Assembly (NCBI GenBank): GCA_014218235.1
Contig: CM024764.1
Span: 66,501,184 to 66,565,183 of the forward strand
Length of the DNA stretch: 64,000 bases
From: Colocasia esculenta
Taxonomy: Eukaryota > Streptophyta > Magnoliopsida > Alismatales > Araceae
Direction of reading: 5' to 3'
Below, one piece after another: positions 1 to 11,900 of the stretch. The notes beneath the pieces are model-generated. The model was not told where the DNA came from. It did not search any database and was given only the letters and a program-made list of their open reading frames with translations. A program made the translations under genes and the position numbers. The first letter of the stretch is position 1. Every line of letters starts with the position of its first letter.

Positions 1-801
1 AGCACCAAAACCCACCGAAGTGTAGCATGAACAACTACACTAACGGTCTCAAATGGCATTGGGCCCACAGGGAGGGACTCATCCACAAAGACACACAAGA
101 GAAACACACAGAAAACCAACAGCTTCAAGAGTGCAACAATTACATCGGCTCTTAGAAGCACCCAAACACAAGGCATCGCTCCTATAACACCCCTGAAATT
201 CAGTAATTTAAAAATTAGAATAAATGGAAATAAATAATTTCTGTATTATCAGAATGGTAGAACATATGTACCACTATTGTACGTGCAAGAACACATCAGA
301 AAATTCCGTAAAAATTCTAAATCAACCACAAACATTATTCCCAAGTGTTCCACGAAGAAATTCATGCAACGAAAAATTTGATTGGTCAAGTGTACGTCAC
401 AAGGTGACTAATTACCCAAATTAAGAAACGAAGTCGGAAAACCGTTAACGCGGAAAAATAACACGACCATAAATTAAATAAATATGTTGGAGAGACTTCC
501 AACATCATATATTAATGACCTATTATCAAAATTGGGCCAATGGATCACTTTTGGCCCAAGAATAAAAATTAGAGCAAGAAAATACCCAAAATTCGCACAT
601 GTAATTATGGGGTAATTAGGAAGGGCAAATTAGTGTTTAAAATAATGCTATTAGCCAAGCATAACATGCCAAATCGTGGCCAACCATGCTTGGGACCTTC
701 CTATGGTGTAGCTACTTCAATTGGGAGGAGAAATCCCAAATTTTGGAAGGTGCCAAGCAGATTTCGCAGCCACCTTACCTAGCACCATTAGGACAGTATA
801 A
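1..801. other. Unassigned flank, possibly an old degenerate LTR
   Basis: I recognise no gene here. The sequence is AT-rich with stops in all frames. Near 183 the string ATAACACCCCTGAAATTC resembles the common start of plant Ty3/gypsy LTRs (TGTAACACCCC followed by an AAATT-type stretch). The stretch to 801 could therefore be the U3 of a decayed element, but no partner LTR, primer site or polypurine tract is visible. It is the pre-insertion flank of the copia element that begins at 802. No target duplication can be scored because that element's far end is deleted. Confidence 0.3.
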
Positions 802-1009
802 TGATGATCAGTCTATCTCCATGTAATTTAATTCAATTACACATCTATTTTGGTGATTAACAAAACAATGATAAATGTTTAACCTAACAATTTATTATGA
901 GATTTCAGTATTGGAAATAAACCAAGGGTAAACAAGCCAATCAACTATGATGTAAGTATTCATCACTCTACAATAATGTAAGTTCGAAGCATTATATCTG
1001 TCCAAGTTC

Positions 1010-1880
1010 ATAACGATTTCTATGAAGCTATAACGATTTCCTTACACTCATAACAATTTCATATTCATAAGGATTCACTATGTGCTTTTATCGATTTGGG
1101 CAGTATAACGATTTCTACGATTTGCCCTCACAACGATTCGATAAGTGATCGCAATGATTTGCCCTCACAACGATTCGTTAAGTGATCGCAACGATCTGCC
1201 CTCACAACGATTCATTAAGTGATCGCAACGATTTGTCCTCACATTGATTTGTTAAGTATTCATAATGATTTGCCCTCGTAACGATTTCTTTAGTGATTGT
1301 AACGATTTACCATCATAACGATTTCTTTAGTAGTCATAACGATTTGCTATCATAACGATTTCTTTAGTGGACATAATGATTTGCTATCATAACGATTTCT
1401 CTAGTGATCACATCGATTTGCTTATCGCATCGATTTCTTAAGTGAGAACAACGATTTTTGCTCACATGGATTTCTTTATAACATCATAACGACTTGTACA
1501 TCGATTTGTTCATAACATCACAACGATTTGTACATGAATTTGTTCATAACGTCATAATGATTTATACATCGATTTGTTCATAACGTCACAACGATTTGTA
1601 CATGAATTTGTTCATAACGTCATAACAATTTGTACATGGATTTGTTTATAACATCATAACGACTTGTACATCGATTTGTTCATAACATCAGAACGATTTG
1701 TACATGAATTTTTTCATAATGTCTTAACAATTTGTACATCGATTTGTTTATAACTTCATAAAGATTTGATTATTAATACATATAACGATTTGTGTATGCA
1801 TCTCTTCACTTATGAATACACAACGATTCACTCATTTGCACAACGATTTCATAAGTCATGTATATAACGATTTTATGGAA
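1010..1880 (+). repeat. AACGATT-core array in U3 of the E1 5' LTR
   Basis: About 45 copies of an AACGATT-like core are spread over 870 bp. Between about 1125 and 1400 the higher-order period is 37 bp, with cores alternating at 16 and 21 bp. Between about 1480 and 1740 a related unit of about 34 bp takes over (cores ACGATTTGTACAT and ATTTGTTCATAAC). The array begins about 210 bp inside the LTR and ends about 145 bp before the TATA candidate, so it lies in U3. The truncated 3' LTR carries the same array. Confidence 0.85.
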
Positions 1881-2023
1881 GACAACGATTCGATTTTTGA
1901 GCTAATTTTTAATATGTTGAAAAGTCAAAGTCTTCACGCATATTTATGTCAGCTGTGCATTTATGAAGACTGAACGTATCACTGCATGAATGCAGACGAT
2001 ATCTTCCATTATCGTATCTTCTC

Positions 2024-2031
2024 TATAAATA
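2024..2031 (+). promoter_or_regulatory. Candidate TATA box of the E1 LTR
   Basis: TATAAATA lies between the U3 repeat array and the leader hairpins. A second AT run (GATATATATATAG, around 2333) is an alternative. The choice rests on position only. Confidence 0.35.
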
Positions 2032-2629
2032 TCTTTTAGAACAACAAAATGACATTACTATTTTGATGAACATTCGTTCTAACGTTGACTGACAACAAGA
2101 GACAACATAGCTGTCTATTGTTCAAGCATTAAATATGTGCAGGTCTCTGACAACAACCGTAATATAATGTTGGACATAATGGAAGCCAAAGAAGATTACA
2201 GAAGATCCTCTCTCTCTTTGCGTGCATGAAAGGATAAAGGACTGTTGACAAGAAGCTTCCAAGTGTCAAGCAGTCTAACGTACACTTATGCATAGAGACA
2301 ACGGGCACTTCAACGTTCGAATTTCAAAAGATGATATATATATAGAAGAATGAAGTTCCTGTAGGACGAAGCAGGAGAATGATTAGAGAACAACAATTTA
2401 CAACGCCTTCAATCTTCTGCAAGCTATTCATATAGCCACGCAAAAACTCCCATTAGTCTTATCTCTTGCTCTCTGTGCTAAGTTCAGATATGTGAGAGAG
2501 CCTTTTGTTCTGAGAAGAGTCCTTGATTGTAGATCTTTTTTCTTCTCAGTCCTTGCTTCAGATCAAGCGGGTTCTATAAGCTTGATCTAGGGGCATCATC
2601 TCTTTGAACACATTCTCTTGTGTTTGTTT

Positions 2630-2849
2630 CCTTCAGTTGTGAAGGAAGACCTTATGTGGTATCCAGGGTGTTGTTCCCTTCGGTTGTGAAGGAAGACCTG
2701 GTGGGGTATCCAGGGTGGTGTATTTCCCTTTAGATTGAAGGAAGACCAGCTGCTGTTGGGTGTGTAAGGGTCCATAAGGGGGACAATACCCTTGGGTTAG
2801 TGAAATCCTGAGATATTGCTCAGGGACTGGATGTAGGACTCCTAAGGAG
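2630..2849 (+). other. Mini-hairpin array in the R-U5 region of the E1 LTR
   Basis: Short perfect inverted repeats occur at 2630-2645 and 2677-2692 (CCTTC/GAAGG), 2770-2784 (GTCC/GGAC), 2807-2824 (CCTGAG-N6-CTCAGG) and 2839-2849 (CTCC-TAA-GGAG). They lie about 190-405 nt before the LTR end, where the RNA leader upstream of the primer site is expected. Related elements have hairpins at the same relative positions with different sequences. Confidence 0.6.
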
Positions 2850-3037
2850 AGGAGATCCGAACTAGGATAATTTTCTGTGTTGTGCGATTGCTTTTGTGTG
2901 TTTATCTTTGTCTTCACTAACACTAACAATCTGCGATGTGTTGTTTTTGTGACTATTATGTGAACAGGATTTGAGTATCAAATAATTTTAATATTCCATT
3001 CCCCCCCCCCCTCTGGGCTAGCTAGCTGGGCAACAAG

Positions 3038-3049
3038 TGGTATCAGAGC
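3038..3049 (+). other. E1 first primer-binding site
   Basis: TGGTATCAGAGC, complementary to the 3' end of initiator tRNA-Met, lies 2 nt after the LTR end. A second identical copy lies at 3341-3352. The gag-proximal copy is the one that aligns with the primer site of element C. Confidence 0.85.
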
Positions 3050-3092
3050 AGGTTGCGGGTTTGATTCCTAGGGTTGCTGCTGGGGGGGAGAT

Positions 3093-3338
3093 TGTTGGGC
3101 GGCATGCTGCGAGGCAAGTGCGTGTGCCAGCGTTTCACTCTGGGGCGACCTGAGAATGAGGGTGTGGCGGAGGCCGGGTTGGCCAAGTCATGCCTAGGTC
3201 CGGGTGTGGACCTACCTGTGGGTGTTACTGAGTTGTCCAGCAGGGGGACTATACCCTATGGTGGGTTATGAGGAAGGCTGGTATCCTTACACAACAACTC
3301 AGGTTTTGGCGTAACGGCAATGCCTGAGATCCTATGCA
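3093..3338 (+). repeat. Mini-LTR between the two E1 primer sites
   Basis: A G-rich tract (GGGGGGGAGAT, 3082-3092) looks like a polypurine tract. It is followed by a 246-bp segment that starts TGTTGGGC and ends CTATGCA, then CC and a second TGGTATCAGAGC. Its GGGGGACTATACCCT stretch resembles GGGGGACAATACCCT of the main LTR, and it has a CTCAGG/CCTGAG pairing. It therefore looks like a heavily deleted related LTR. The segment 3035-3340 is absent from element C, whose LTR is followed directly by the equivalent of the second primer site. Confidence 0.55.
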
Positions 3339-3340
3339 CC

Positions 3341-3352
3341 TGGTATCAGAGC
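3341..3352 (+). other. E1 second primer-binding site
   Basis: A second TGGTATCAGAGC, 2 nt after the mini-LTR. Downstream sequence (TAGTCTCTTTGACAAAG) matches the sequence after the primer site of element C, so this is the ancestral leader. The rest of the leader to the gag start at 3404 holds no gene. Confidence 0.75.
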
Positions 3353-3403
3353 TAGTCTCTTTGACAAAGAAGAAGATCCAACGATCTGAAGAGAAAAGAT
3401 CAA

Positions 3404-5184
3404 ATGGCAGCCCAAGGTCACTCCGAAGGCCAGTCAGTCAACATGCCACCTCTATTCGATGGAGAAGATTACACCTACTGGAAGACCAGGATGGAATACT
3501 TCTTGCAAGGATTTGATTTTCAGATTTGGTCAATTGTAGAAGAAGGAGATCTTCTAGTCACCAACGAAAAGGACAAATGGATAGAAGATGATAGAAAGAA
3601 GATTTCTCTCAACTGCAAAGCTAAGAGCATTTTATGCTGTGCACTTAGCAGGAAAGAATTTAACCGAGTTTCAACCTGCAAATCAGCAATGGAGATGTGG
3701 GAGAAGTTAAGAATCACTTACGAAGGTACTGACAAAGTGAAAGAAACCAGAATAGACATTCTGGTGACACAATACGAGAGATTCCAGATGCAGTCAGGAG
3801 AAACCATTACACAGATGTTCAGCAGATTTACAGACATCACCAACGGGTTAGCAGGATTAGAAAAAGCTATGAGATGGGAGATATGGTAAGGAAAATTCTT
3901 AGATCCCTACCATCTTCTTGGACTCCCAGGGTAACAGCTATAGAAGAAGCCAATGACTTGAAAAGAATGTCATTGGAAAAGCTCATTGGGTCCCTCATGG
4001 CCCATGAGATAAACATGGAGAGATTAGGAGAATCATCTAGCAGGAAGAAGCACACAAATGCTCTCAAAGCAGCAGAAGGCAGCTGTGAGGAAAAATCTGA
4101 AAATGAAGCCAGCGGTGAAGACAGTGAAGACGAAGAAGCTATGCTATCTAGGAGGCTTCAACAAATATTAGCCAAAAAGAAAAGATATCAATTCGGCAGG
4201 AGATATTTCAAGAAAAATAAGGAGTCTAAAAGGATAGAAGGAAAGGACTCGAAGAAAGGAGAGCCCATATGCTATGAATGTAAGAAGCCCGGACATATCA
4301 AAGCAGAATGTCCGAAGCAGAAGAAAACTGAATTCAAAAAGAAATACAGTTCTAAGAAGTTCAGGAGATACAAGAAGAAAGCAATGGCAGCAACTTGGAG
4401 CAACAACAGCGACTCGGACAGCGAGTCAAGCTCGACTAGCTAGGAAGAAGAAGAAGATAACTTGGCTTTCATGGCCAACATAGAAGAAAAGGTAACTTCT
4501 GACTCCTCTTTTGATTCATGCATTGATTCAGATTCTGATAATTTAGAAGAAGCTTTCAACGAGCTTTATGATAAATATAGAGAAGTATCTAAATTACTAA
4601 AAGCTAGTAAGAAAAATGTTGCATGTCTAGAAAATACCAATTCAGATTTAAAATCAGAAAATGAACAACTAGAGAAGGAAGTTAAAGAACTTAAAAGAAG
4701 AAATGAGTTACTATGCGAATATCTAAAAGATAAAAACAAACAAATAATCAAACTAGAAAAACAAGAGACAGTAGATGGATTAGAAAATAAAATTAAAATG
4801 CTAACAGAAGAAAATGAAAAATTATCAAGTACGTTAGAAAAATTTACTAATGGTAAAAATTCCTTAATATTAAAAGGTGCTAGACAGTCAGGTAAAAAGA
4901 AGAATGGATTAGGTTACATTCCACCAGATAATGAAGATACAATAGTATACCCTAAAATATATCCAACTCCAAAATTCGTAACTGAACAAGATATAGCATA
5001 TAAATCACACTTTAAATATGCTCCACATGAACAAATAACTAGAACAACATGTTGCAGTCACTGCAACAAGCTAGGACATACCAAAATAACCTGTCCAACT
5101 AAATATAAAAGATGGATAATCAAAAGAAAATTTGATGACACTAACCATCCAGGACCCAAAAGAACTTGGGTACCTAAAGCTTGA
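3404..5184 (+). pseudogene. gag: E1 gag (frameshift and one in-frame stop)
   Basis: This is the nucleocapsid/capsid precursor of a SIRE-type copia element. The start is ATG in the MAAQGHSEGQ context, conserved in element C. The N-terminal half has the copia gag core (FDGEDYTYWKTRM and MWEKLRITYEGT motifs). A frameshift lies near 3880. A CCHC knuckle, C-X2-C-X4-H-X4-C, is at 4270-4311 after basic residues. An acidic Ser-rich stretch ends in a single TAG at 4441-4443, and the same frame then continues. Next come a Glu/Lys-rich coiled coil (about 4530-4860) and a second CCHC knuckle at 5053-5094. It ends at TGA 5182-5184 after the WVPK motif that normally precedes protease. Two knuckles flanking a coiled coil are more than the single knuckle of most copia gags. 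Confidence 0.85.
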
Positions 5185-8100
5185 TGTTTTCATTTCAGAA
5201 AAAACCCCGGACATCCAAGTGGTACTTGGACAGTGGATGCTCAAAGCATATGTCAGGAAACAGAAGGCTGTTTACCCATTTAGAAGCTGAAGAAGGCACA
5301 GTCACCTATGGAGATAATGGAAAAGGGACTGTGATAGGCATTGGATCAGTGAGCAGCAAAGGCAAGACAGTAATTGAAGATGTTCTATGTGTAAAAGGCT
5401 TGAAGCACAATCTTATCAGCATTAGCCAGTTATGTGACAATGGACATTAGATCAGATTTCAAGAATCCAAATGCAGTATTATGAAGGATGGAGAGGTGAT
5501 TTTTGAAGCCAACAGAGAGAAGAATCTGTACGTGCTTTACCTTGAATAGCTGAAAGATCAAGACATTTGTTTAGCAGCCAGCAAAGAGCAGTCAACTGAG
5601 CTATGGTACAGAAGATTGGGCCACTGCAGTTTGGATGGCATAAGGAAGCTAATCAAGAGAAGCCTAGTGGAAGGTCTACCTAAAATTAGCACAAGATTGG
5701 ATGGCATCTGCGGGCCTTGTGCAAAAGGAAAGCATGTAAAATCCTCATTCAAGTCTAAGACTATGGTGACAACCTCTAAACCCATAGAACTCTTACACAT
5801 GGACTTATTTGGGCCAATGAGGACCACCAGTCTAGGAGGAAAGCAATATGGATTTGTTATTGTAGATGACTATTCGAGATTCACATAGGTATCCTTCCTG
5901 GAACACAAGGATGACACGTTTGACACTTTTGTGAGCTTCAGTAAAAAGTTCAAAAAGATCAGAAGTATTGCATTGTTGGAATCCGATCAGACCATGGAGG
6001 AGAATTCCAAAATGAGAAAATTTCCAAGTTCTGTGATGACCAAGGAATTGAACATAATTTCTCAGCACCAAGGACACCACAGCAGAATGGAGTTGCTGAG
6101 AGAAAGAATAGGACTTTATTGGACATGGCAAGAACAATGTTGTCAGAATATGATCTACCAAGATATTTTGGGCTGAAGCAGTCAACATAGCAAGCTACAT
6201 CATCAATAGAGTAATGATCAGGCCAATTTTGAAGAAGACTGCGTATGAGTTACTCAAGGGAAAGAAGCCTAAGATCAGTCACTTCAGGACATTCGGATGT
6301 CCATGCTTCATCCACAACAACGGCAAAAGAGACATTGGTAAGTTAGATGCCAAATCAGATGAAGGCATCTTCATGGGGTATGCTTCTAAACCTAAAGGAT
6401 ATAGAGTGTTTAACAAGTGCACTTTATTAATTGAGCAGTCAGTACACATTATTTTTGATGAAATTAACCCTTCCTTGAGAAAGGAAGAAGATAGTGACAA
6501 TGATGATGCAGACGAATTGTCTAAGAAACTAAAGAACTCATCAATTGAGGACAAAGAAGATGATCCACCTCTGGAAGACCTGCAACAAAAGGATATAGAA
6601 CATGAAATCTTCCAAAAGAATGGAGATACAAGAGATATCACCCTTTTGAAAACATCATTGGTGATCCATCTGTAGGTGTAAGAACAAGAGGTAACATAAT
6701 TCCATGTGATTATTTAGCTTTTGTTTCTCAAATAGAGCCTAGGATAGTCAATGATGCTCTTACTGATGAATCTTGGATTTTAGCCATGCAAGATGAACTG
6801 AATCAGTTCAAGAGAAACCAAGTATGGTCACTTGTTCCTAGACCATCAAATCATCCAGTGATTGGCACCAAATGGGTGTTCAGAAATAAATTGGATGAAG
6901 CTGGTGTGATCTTAAGAAACAATGCCAGATTGGTAGCTCAAGGCTATTCCCAAGAGAAAGGCATAGATTTCGATGAAACCTATGCGCCTGTGGCTAGACT
7001 TGAGGCTATTAGAATCTTACTTGCATATGCATCTGCACTAGATGTGAAATTATTTCAAATGGATGTAAAGTCTGCATTTCTTAATGGCTTTATTAAGGAG
7101 GAAGTTTATGTAGAACACCTCCAGGCTTTGATGACACTGAATTTCCGAATCATGTTTTTAAATTACACAAAGCATTATATGGTTTAAAACAAGCACCTAG
7201 GGCCTGGTATGAAAGGCTTAGCTCTTTCTATTAAACCATGGTTTTATCAGAGGTCAAGTAGATAGTACTGTTCATCAAATCTAAAGTCAAACATATATTG
7301 CTTGTTCAAATTTATGTTGATGATATAATATTTGGTTCTACTGATGAATCTCTTTGAAAGTACTTTGAGAAGCTTATTATGCAGGGAGAGTTCGAGATGA
7401 GCATGATGAGAGCTCAACTACTTCCTTGGATTGCAAATCAAACAAGGAAAGGAAGGGACACATCTGCCAAGCTAAGTACACCAAGGAACTTTTAAAGAAG
7501 TTCGGATTTGATAATGCCAAGCCACTGTCAACACCTATGAGCACATCAACAATGATGGATAGTGACAAGGATAGTAAGAAGGTAGATCAAAAGATCTACA
7601 GAGATATGATAGGTTCATTACTTTACCTAACTGCTAGTAGACCTGATATACTATTTAGTGTATGCATGTGTGCTAGGTATCAGACAGATCCTAGAGAATC
7701 CCATCTAATTTCACTAAAAAGAATTTTTAGATATTTAACTAGAACTCATGACTTAGGTCTTTGGTATCCAAAATCTTGTGAAATTAATCTAGTAGGATAC
7801 TCTGATGCTGACTACGCTGAATGCAAAATAGATAGAAAGAGCACCAGTGGTTGTTGTCAATTCCTTGCAGGATGTCTGATATCATGGTCCTCCAAGAAAT
7901 AAAATTCAGTAGCACTGTCAACAGCTGAAGCTGAGTATGTAGCTGCTGGAAGTTGCTGCACACAACTCCTATGGATCAAGCAACAACTTGAGGATTACGG
8001 GCTACATATCAAGACAATTCCACTATTATGTGACAACACCAGTGCTATAAATTTAACCAAGAATCCAGTACAACACTCAAGGACTAAACACATTGAGGTT

Positions 8101-8252
8101 AGATACCATTTCATTCATGATCATGTAGCTAATGGTAACATAGATATTCATTTATTGATATAAACAATCAGTTAGCAGATATCTTCACAAAAGCCTTACC
8201 TGAAGAGAGGTTTACATCTCTTAGAAGGGAATTAGGCATGTGTAAAGTGTGA
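5181..8252 (+). pseudogene. pol: E1 pol: protease, integrase, RT, RNase H (multiple lesions)
   Basis: The protease region has DSGCSKHM at 5229. The GAG-pre-integrase region has LGHCSLDG and CGPCAKGKH, followed by integrase with its first catalytic Asp in HMDLFGPM. The second Asp and the Glu region (about 5970-6180) are frame-shifted. RT starts near 6786, with VFQMDVKSAFLNG conserved, and YVDD intact at 7313-7324 although the frame around it is broken (7130-7430). The RNase H motifs SDADYA, STAEAEY and DNTSAIN run to about 8250. Visible lesions include TAG codons at 5448, 5547 and 5886 and frameshifts near 5970, 6180, 6640, 7130 and 7240. The order integrase-RT-RNase H marks it as Ty1/copia. 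It cannot make a full polyprotein. Confidence 0.88.
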
Positions 8253-8665
8253 AAGATTCATCTGTATAAACTGAAATATAAATTATCAGAATGCTATATA
8301 TTTTTTCCTCCCCGGATTTAAGCAAATTTCCACAGAAACTTTTGTGTTAAGCCACTCCTATCGATTCGCTATTTTATATAAGTCCTTTATTCCTATTGAA
8401 CTAGTCACTTTGTCATTTCCTGTCATAATGGCGGTTCTATTTCGGAAAAAGGTCTATCCTTTCATATATCCCGAAATCAGTGTAAGAACGATTCACCTCC
8501 TACCTTTATCTCTCTCTCGTTCACCTGCCTGAGGCGATACCCTAACGACTCCGGCATCGACTCTTTGGGATTTCAAGCTTCCAACCACTTCCCGCCAGAA
8601 ATTTCTTGAGGGCGTCTGTTCCATTCCTCTTTTCAGTCCTCTAGAAACATTCTCCGTTCAAATCC
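8253..8665 (+). other. E1 spacer between pol and ORF3
   Basis: This is about 410 bp of AT-rich sequence without a credible ORF. In the minus-strand relatives the same interval is about 390 bp. It holds no clear promoter or terminator. Confidence 0.5.
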
Positions 8666-8925
8666 ATGGCCTCTTCTGGTAGTTCCGACAGTGTCGGGGG
8701 TTACAGAGCCGAATTTCTTACCACTGAGCAGCAAGTAAGGTTTGCATCTGTGAAAATCAAGCTATGCGGTCACAAAGCAGTGGATGTGGCAGATTTGCAG
8801 AAGAATGGAATAGGGAGCATCGTCGAAGCTTTGGACAGATTGAAGTGGACGAAGATGGCTACTATCTCTGAAGTAAGTTTTCCGGACCTGGTAAAAGCTT
8901 TTTATGTGTGTCTGAAGTCAGAGGC
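8666..8925 (+). pseudogene. E1 ORF3, N-terminal segment (split by G2)
   Basis: This is the N-terminal 86 codons of the extra ORF found downstream of pol in SIRE-type elements, sometimes called env-like. The start MASSGSSDSVGGY corresponds to MAAP..SLGGY in the minus-strand copies. Reading is open up to the gypsy insertion, and the first codons after it (21106 onward) continue the alignment to elements B and C. No signal peptide or membrane segment is visible here. The PDLVKAFYVCLKSE-type motif recalls, from memory, the family catalogued as 'putative plant transposon protein'; that assignment is an inference. Confidence 0.8.
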
Positions 8926-11900
8926 TGTAAGGCCCTCTAATTTTCGTCGCATTATTGTATTTGTGTGTGTATATTTGTGCTTGTGTATGTATATACATAT
9001 TTACGTATGTATTAATTAGTACAATTACGTGTGCATGTGTTATACTAGATGTAATAATACATGTATTGAATGGTGATAGTATGGATACACTACCATATAC
9101 ATATTGCATGTATATATGCATGGCATGCATAGTTTTTGCATGTTTTAGAGTTCTGGCCGAAGGCCAGATTGGCGTCAACCCCTAGCCGTTGAGGTGGTGT
9201 CAGCGTCCACCCATGGACACCAACACTAATCCTGGCATCTAACGATGTGGAGGCCTATTTCTCTGACTGCATGCGTTGCAGAGCCAGAAATTCTGGAAAC
9301 AAGGAAGCTCACCCATTGGGGAGCTGTCCCCAACGGCTCTGAGAGCCATCTTATCACCTGTGAGTGGGAGAGAAGTCTCTCCCATATATCCAACCCGAAT
9401 CTGCTCCCCAAACTCTCTTCACCCTTTTGCAAGAGAGAGAAACCAGAGGAGAAAAACCCTATTCGGACTGTGAGAAAACCCCATTTGCAGCCCAAAATCC
9501 GAGCTTCTGAAGCTTTGCCCGACGTTCTACTGCAACTGGAGGAAAGAGGGATCATCGAGGAAGGCCTCCCCGACATTTCCTTGCTGTGGAGATCATCCAA
9601 GAGCTCGGAGGAAGGAGATCTTGGAGGACATTTCTGCACTTCTGGGACTGCCCAAGGAGGGCTTCACCAGCACTTTTGATCCATTAGGAGTGTTTCTAAA
9701 AGGCAAGTGACCCTACCATAAGGTTCCCGTATGAGTCTAGGATGGTTTTTCAATTTATGAATTACCCTCGTGTCCTAGACCCTCACATTCACCCATCTTG
9801 AGAGCTCGGGCCTGTGTTCTACACAGACCTGAATTAACGGCAAGGTCCCTGGACGCTGAGATCATGATTGGCGTCCATCGACTATGCCGCTGACATTGAA
9901 TTAGCGGCCAGAGACCGCCGCCAAGTTCATATGGACAGAACAGTAAACTGTTCTGCCCTCCTATACGATTATTTTCAATGGGGTTTCCGTGATGAGGATA
10001 TATGGTAACCCTATACACTATGTATACTGGTAAATGTGGTGTGTGGATGAGTTATGATGTGTGGTGGTGAATGTTAGAGATTATTATCCCATGAAATTTC
10101 AAGCATGATTTGTTGGTGATCTTGCCAATCCATGTTTTATGATTTGGATTAGTCTGAGTGCCCCAAGTTTTGTCAGATCATGAAGTTAGTGGATTAGTAT
10201 ATGTGTACTCAATTTTGATAAATTGTCCATGCTTGCATAAATTGCTATTAATTTCGGTTTGGTAAATAAAAAGGCATGCAAGAAAGATTGTTGTGATCGA
10301 TTTATGGTTGTATGATTTAGGGTAATTCTGTATTTTCAGATCATGCATATAACAGTTAGTCTCTGTTCAAACAGTAAGTGGCAAAAAAAATGTATGATGG
10401 TGTTAAACTCCATCAACTTAAATATGAATGGCATGCTAAATAGGTATTGATTTCTGTAAATTCTATTTAGCTCAGAAAAATCTGAAAAATTGAATGTATG
10501 ATCTTGAACCTGAAAATAGCATGTGGTTAAATTTCCAGGTCATTTGGACCAGTATATAAGGAGTTATGTACTTTTCCATGTGAAATGTAAAAATTTATGC
10601 ATGTCATCGTAAAGTGATTAGATCGTTTAAACCAACCTGATTGTGATGAATTACTGTGTGTTAAACTCCTAAAATCTGTAGTGTCATGTCAGGAAAATAG
10701 AGATATGCATGTGAGTGAGAAAGTGAATGGGATGAAAAGTGATACGTGTAAAACGATGTGTGTAAATCGGTAAAATGTGTAAATGTGTAATTGTGCCAAT
10801 ATGACACTGCTTCCGTAAGGGCAGTGGAACTATATCAGGGAAAAGTCCCCTCTGAGAAAGTTCAATGTGTAAGTGACCCTAAGGCATTAGGGGGAAATCC
10901 TGGAGGTGGACAAGTACCACTGGTAGGGTGGAGACTTGTTCTCTCAGTCTGCACAGTCCAAGAGTCGCATTGTAATGCCTAGATGGCGTCTATGTGTAAT
11001 GTGATGTGTATATGTCCTTCTTTGGTGGTTTGGACCTGTGTCACGGCACCTAAAATGTGAATGTGTAATGTGTGATGTGTAGTGTTCATGTGTTAATGTG
11101 TAAGTGAACAATGTGAAATGTGTATTGCAAAGTGCAACCATGTGAATTGGAAAATTGTGTAAAGAAAATGTGAAACTAAAAATGTGAGAATATGACATTG
11201 GAATCCATGTGAGACAAATCTGAAACCATGTGAAATCAGAAATTTCATGTTGTTATCATCATGTTTATATGTGCGAAAATGTCTAGAATACATGTTAGGG
11301 ATAATTGATGAGCCAAGTGTACAAAATAGCATGATTGGTGTTCACATGGTATGTTTAAAAAACATTGTAGCTCTCATGTGTAGGTTTAAACCATTAACCA
11401 TGTGAAACCAGCAACTTAAGCATGTGAAAATGTCTATGTATGTGCTTAAGGAACATGTAAAGTCCATACTAGTTGTGTTCTCCCTTCGTATATGCACCGT
11501 GTTCATGTGGTAGCTCTCATGTCTGGTTCTTTAAAGGCAAAATTTCACGAGTAAAGTGATAGAGAGCATGTGATAGTGAGTTTTATTCTTAGAAATCTGA
11601 AAGCATGATCCATGTATTAAATTGTAGAACTTTCATGATAGGTTGCAACTTTCAAATGATAGCTGCCATATGTTGAAATTGTGAATTGCATGTTTTTTTT
11701 TTTTTTGTAATAAAGGCAGTCCTCAGGACTCGATCAGGGAGAGTGCCCCCTCCCCCAGGGGGGGAAGAGAAGGACCCACTCCAACAGAGAGGACCCCTGG
11801 GCCGAAAATTCACTATAAAATTAGATAAAATTACATCAGGCGATGTGGCAAAGGCCATTCTATTAGCCTAGTGGGACCTTTACAGACATGAGGAAGAGAC

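Larger units (their letters stand above)
802..3035 (+). repeat. E1 5' LTR (about 2.23 kb)
   Basis: It starts TGATGATCAGTC and ends GGGCAACA, followed by a tRNA-Met-type primer site. The start recurs at 24865 directly after a polypurine tract, which fixes the left boundary. It contains a dense array of AACGATT-core repeats (about 1010-1880), a TATA candidate at 2024, a set of 45-50 bp GAAGG/CCAGGG repeats (2625-2750), mini-hairpins (2630-2849) and a run of 12 C residues just before the terminus. Confidence 0.9.

Noticed and set aside
224..424. 66-codon frame in the left flank
   Set aside because: No recognisable motif, short, and AT-rich context typical of chance.
3038..3049. TGGTATCAGAGC motifs as tRNA gene parts
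   Set aside because: They sit directly after LTR ends and are primer-binding sites.
9245..9679. 144-codon frame and its antisense partner in the G2 5' LTR
   Set aside because: Not maintained in the other three LTR copies, which have indels that shift it.
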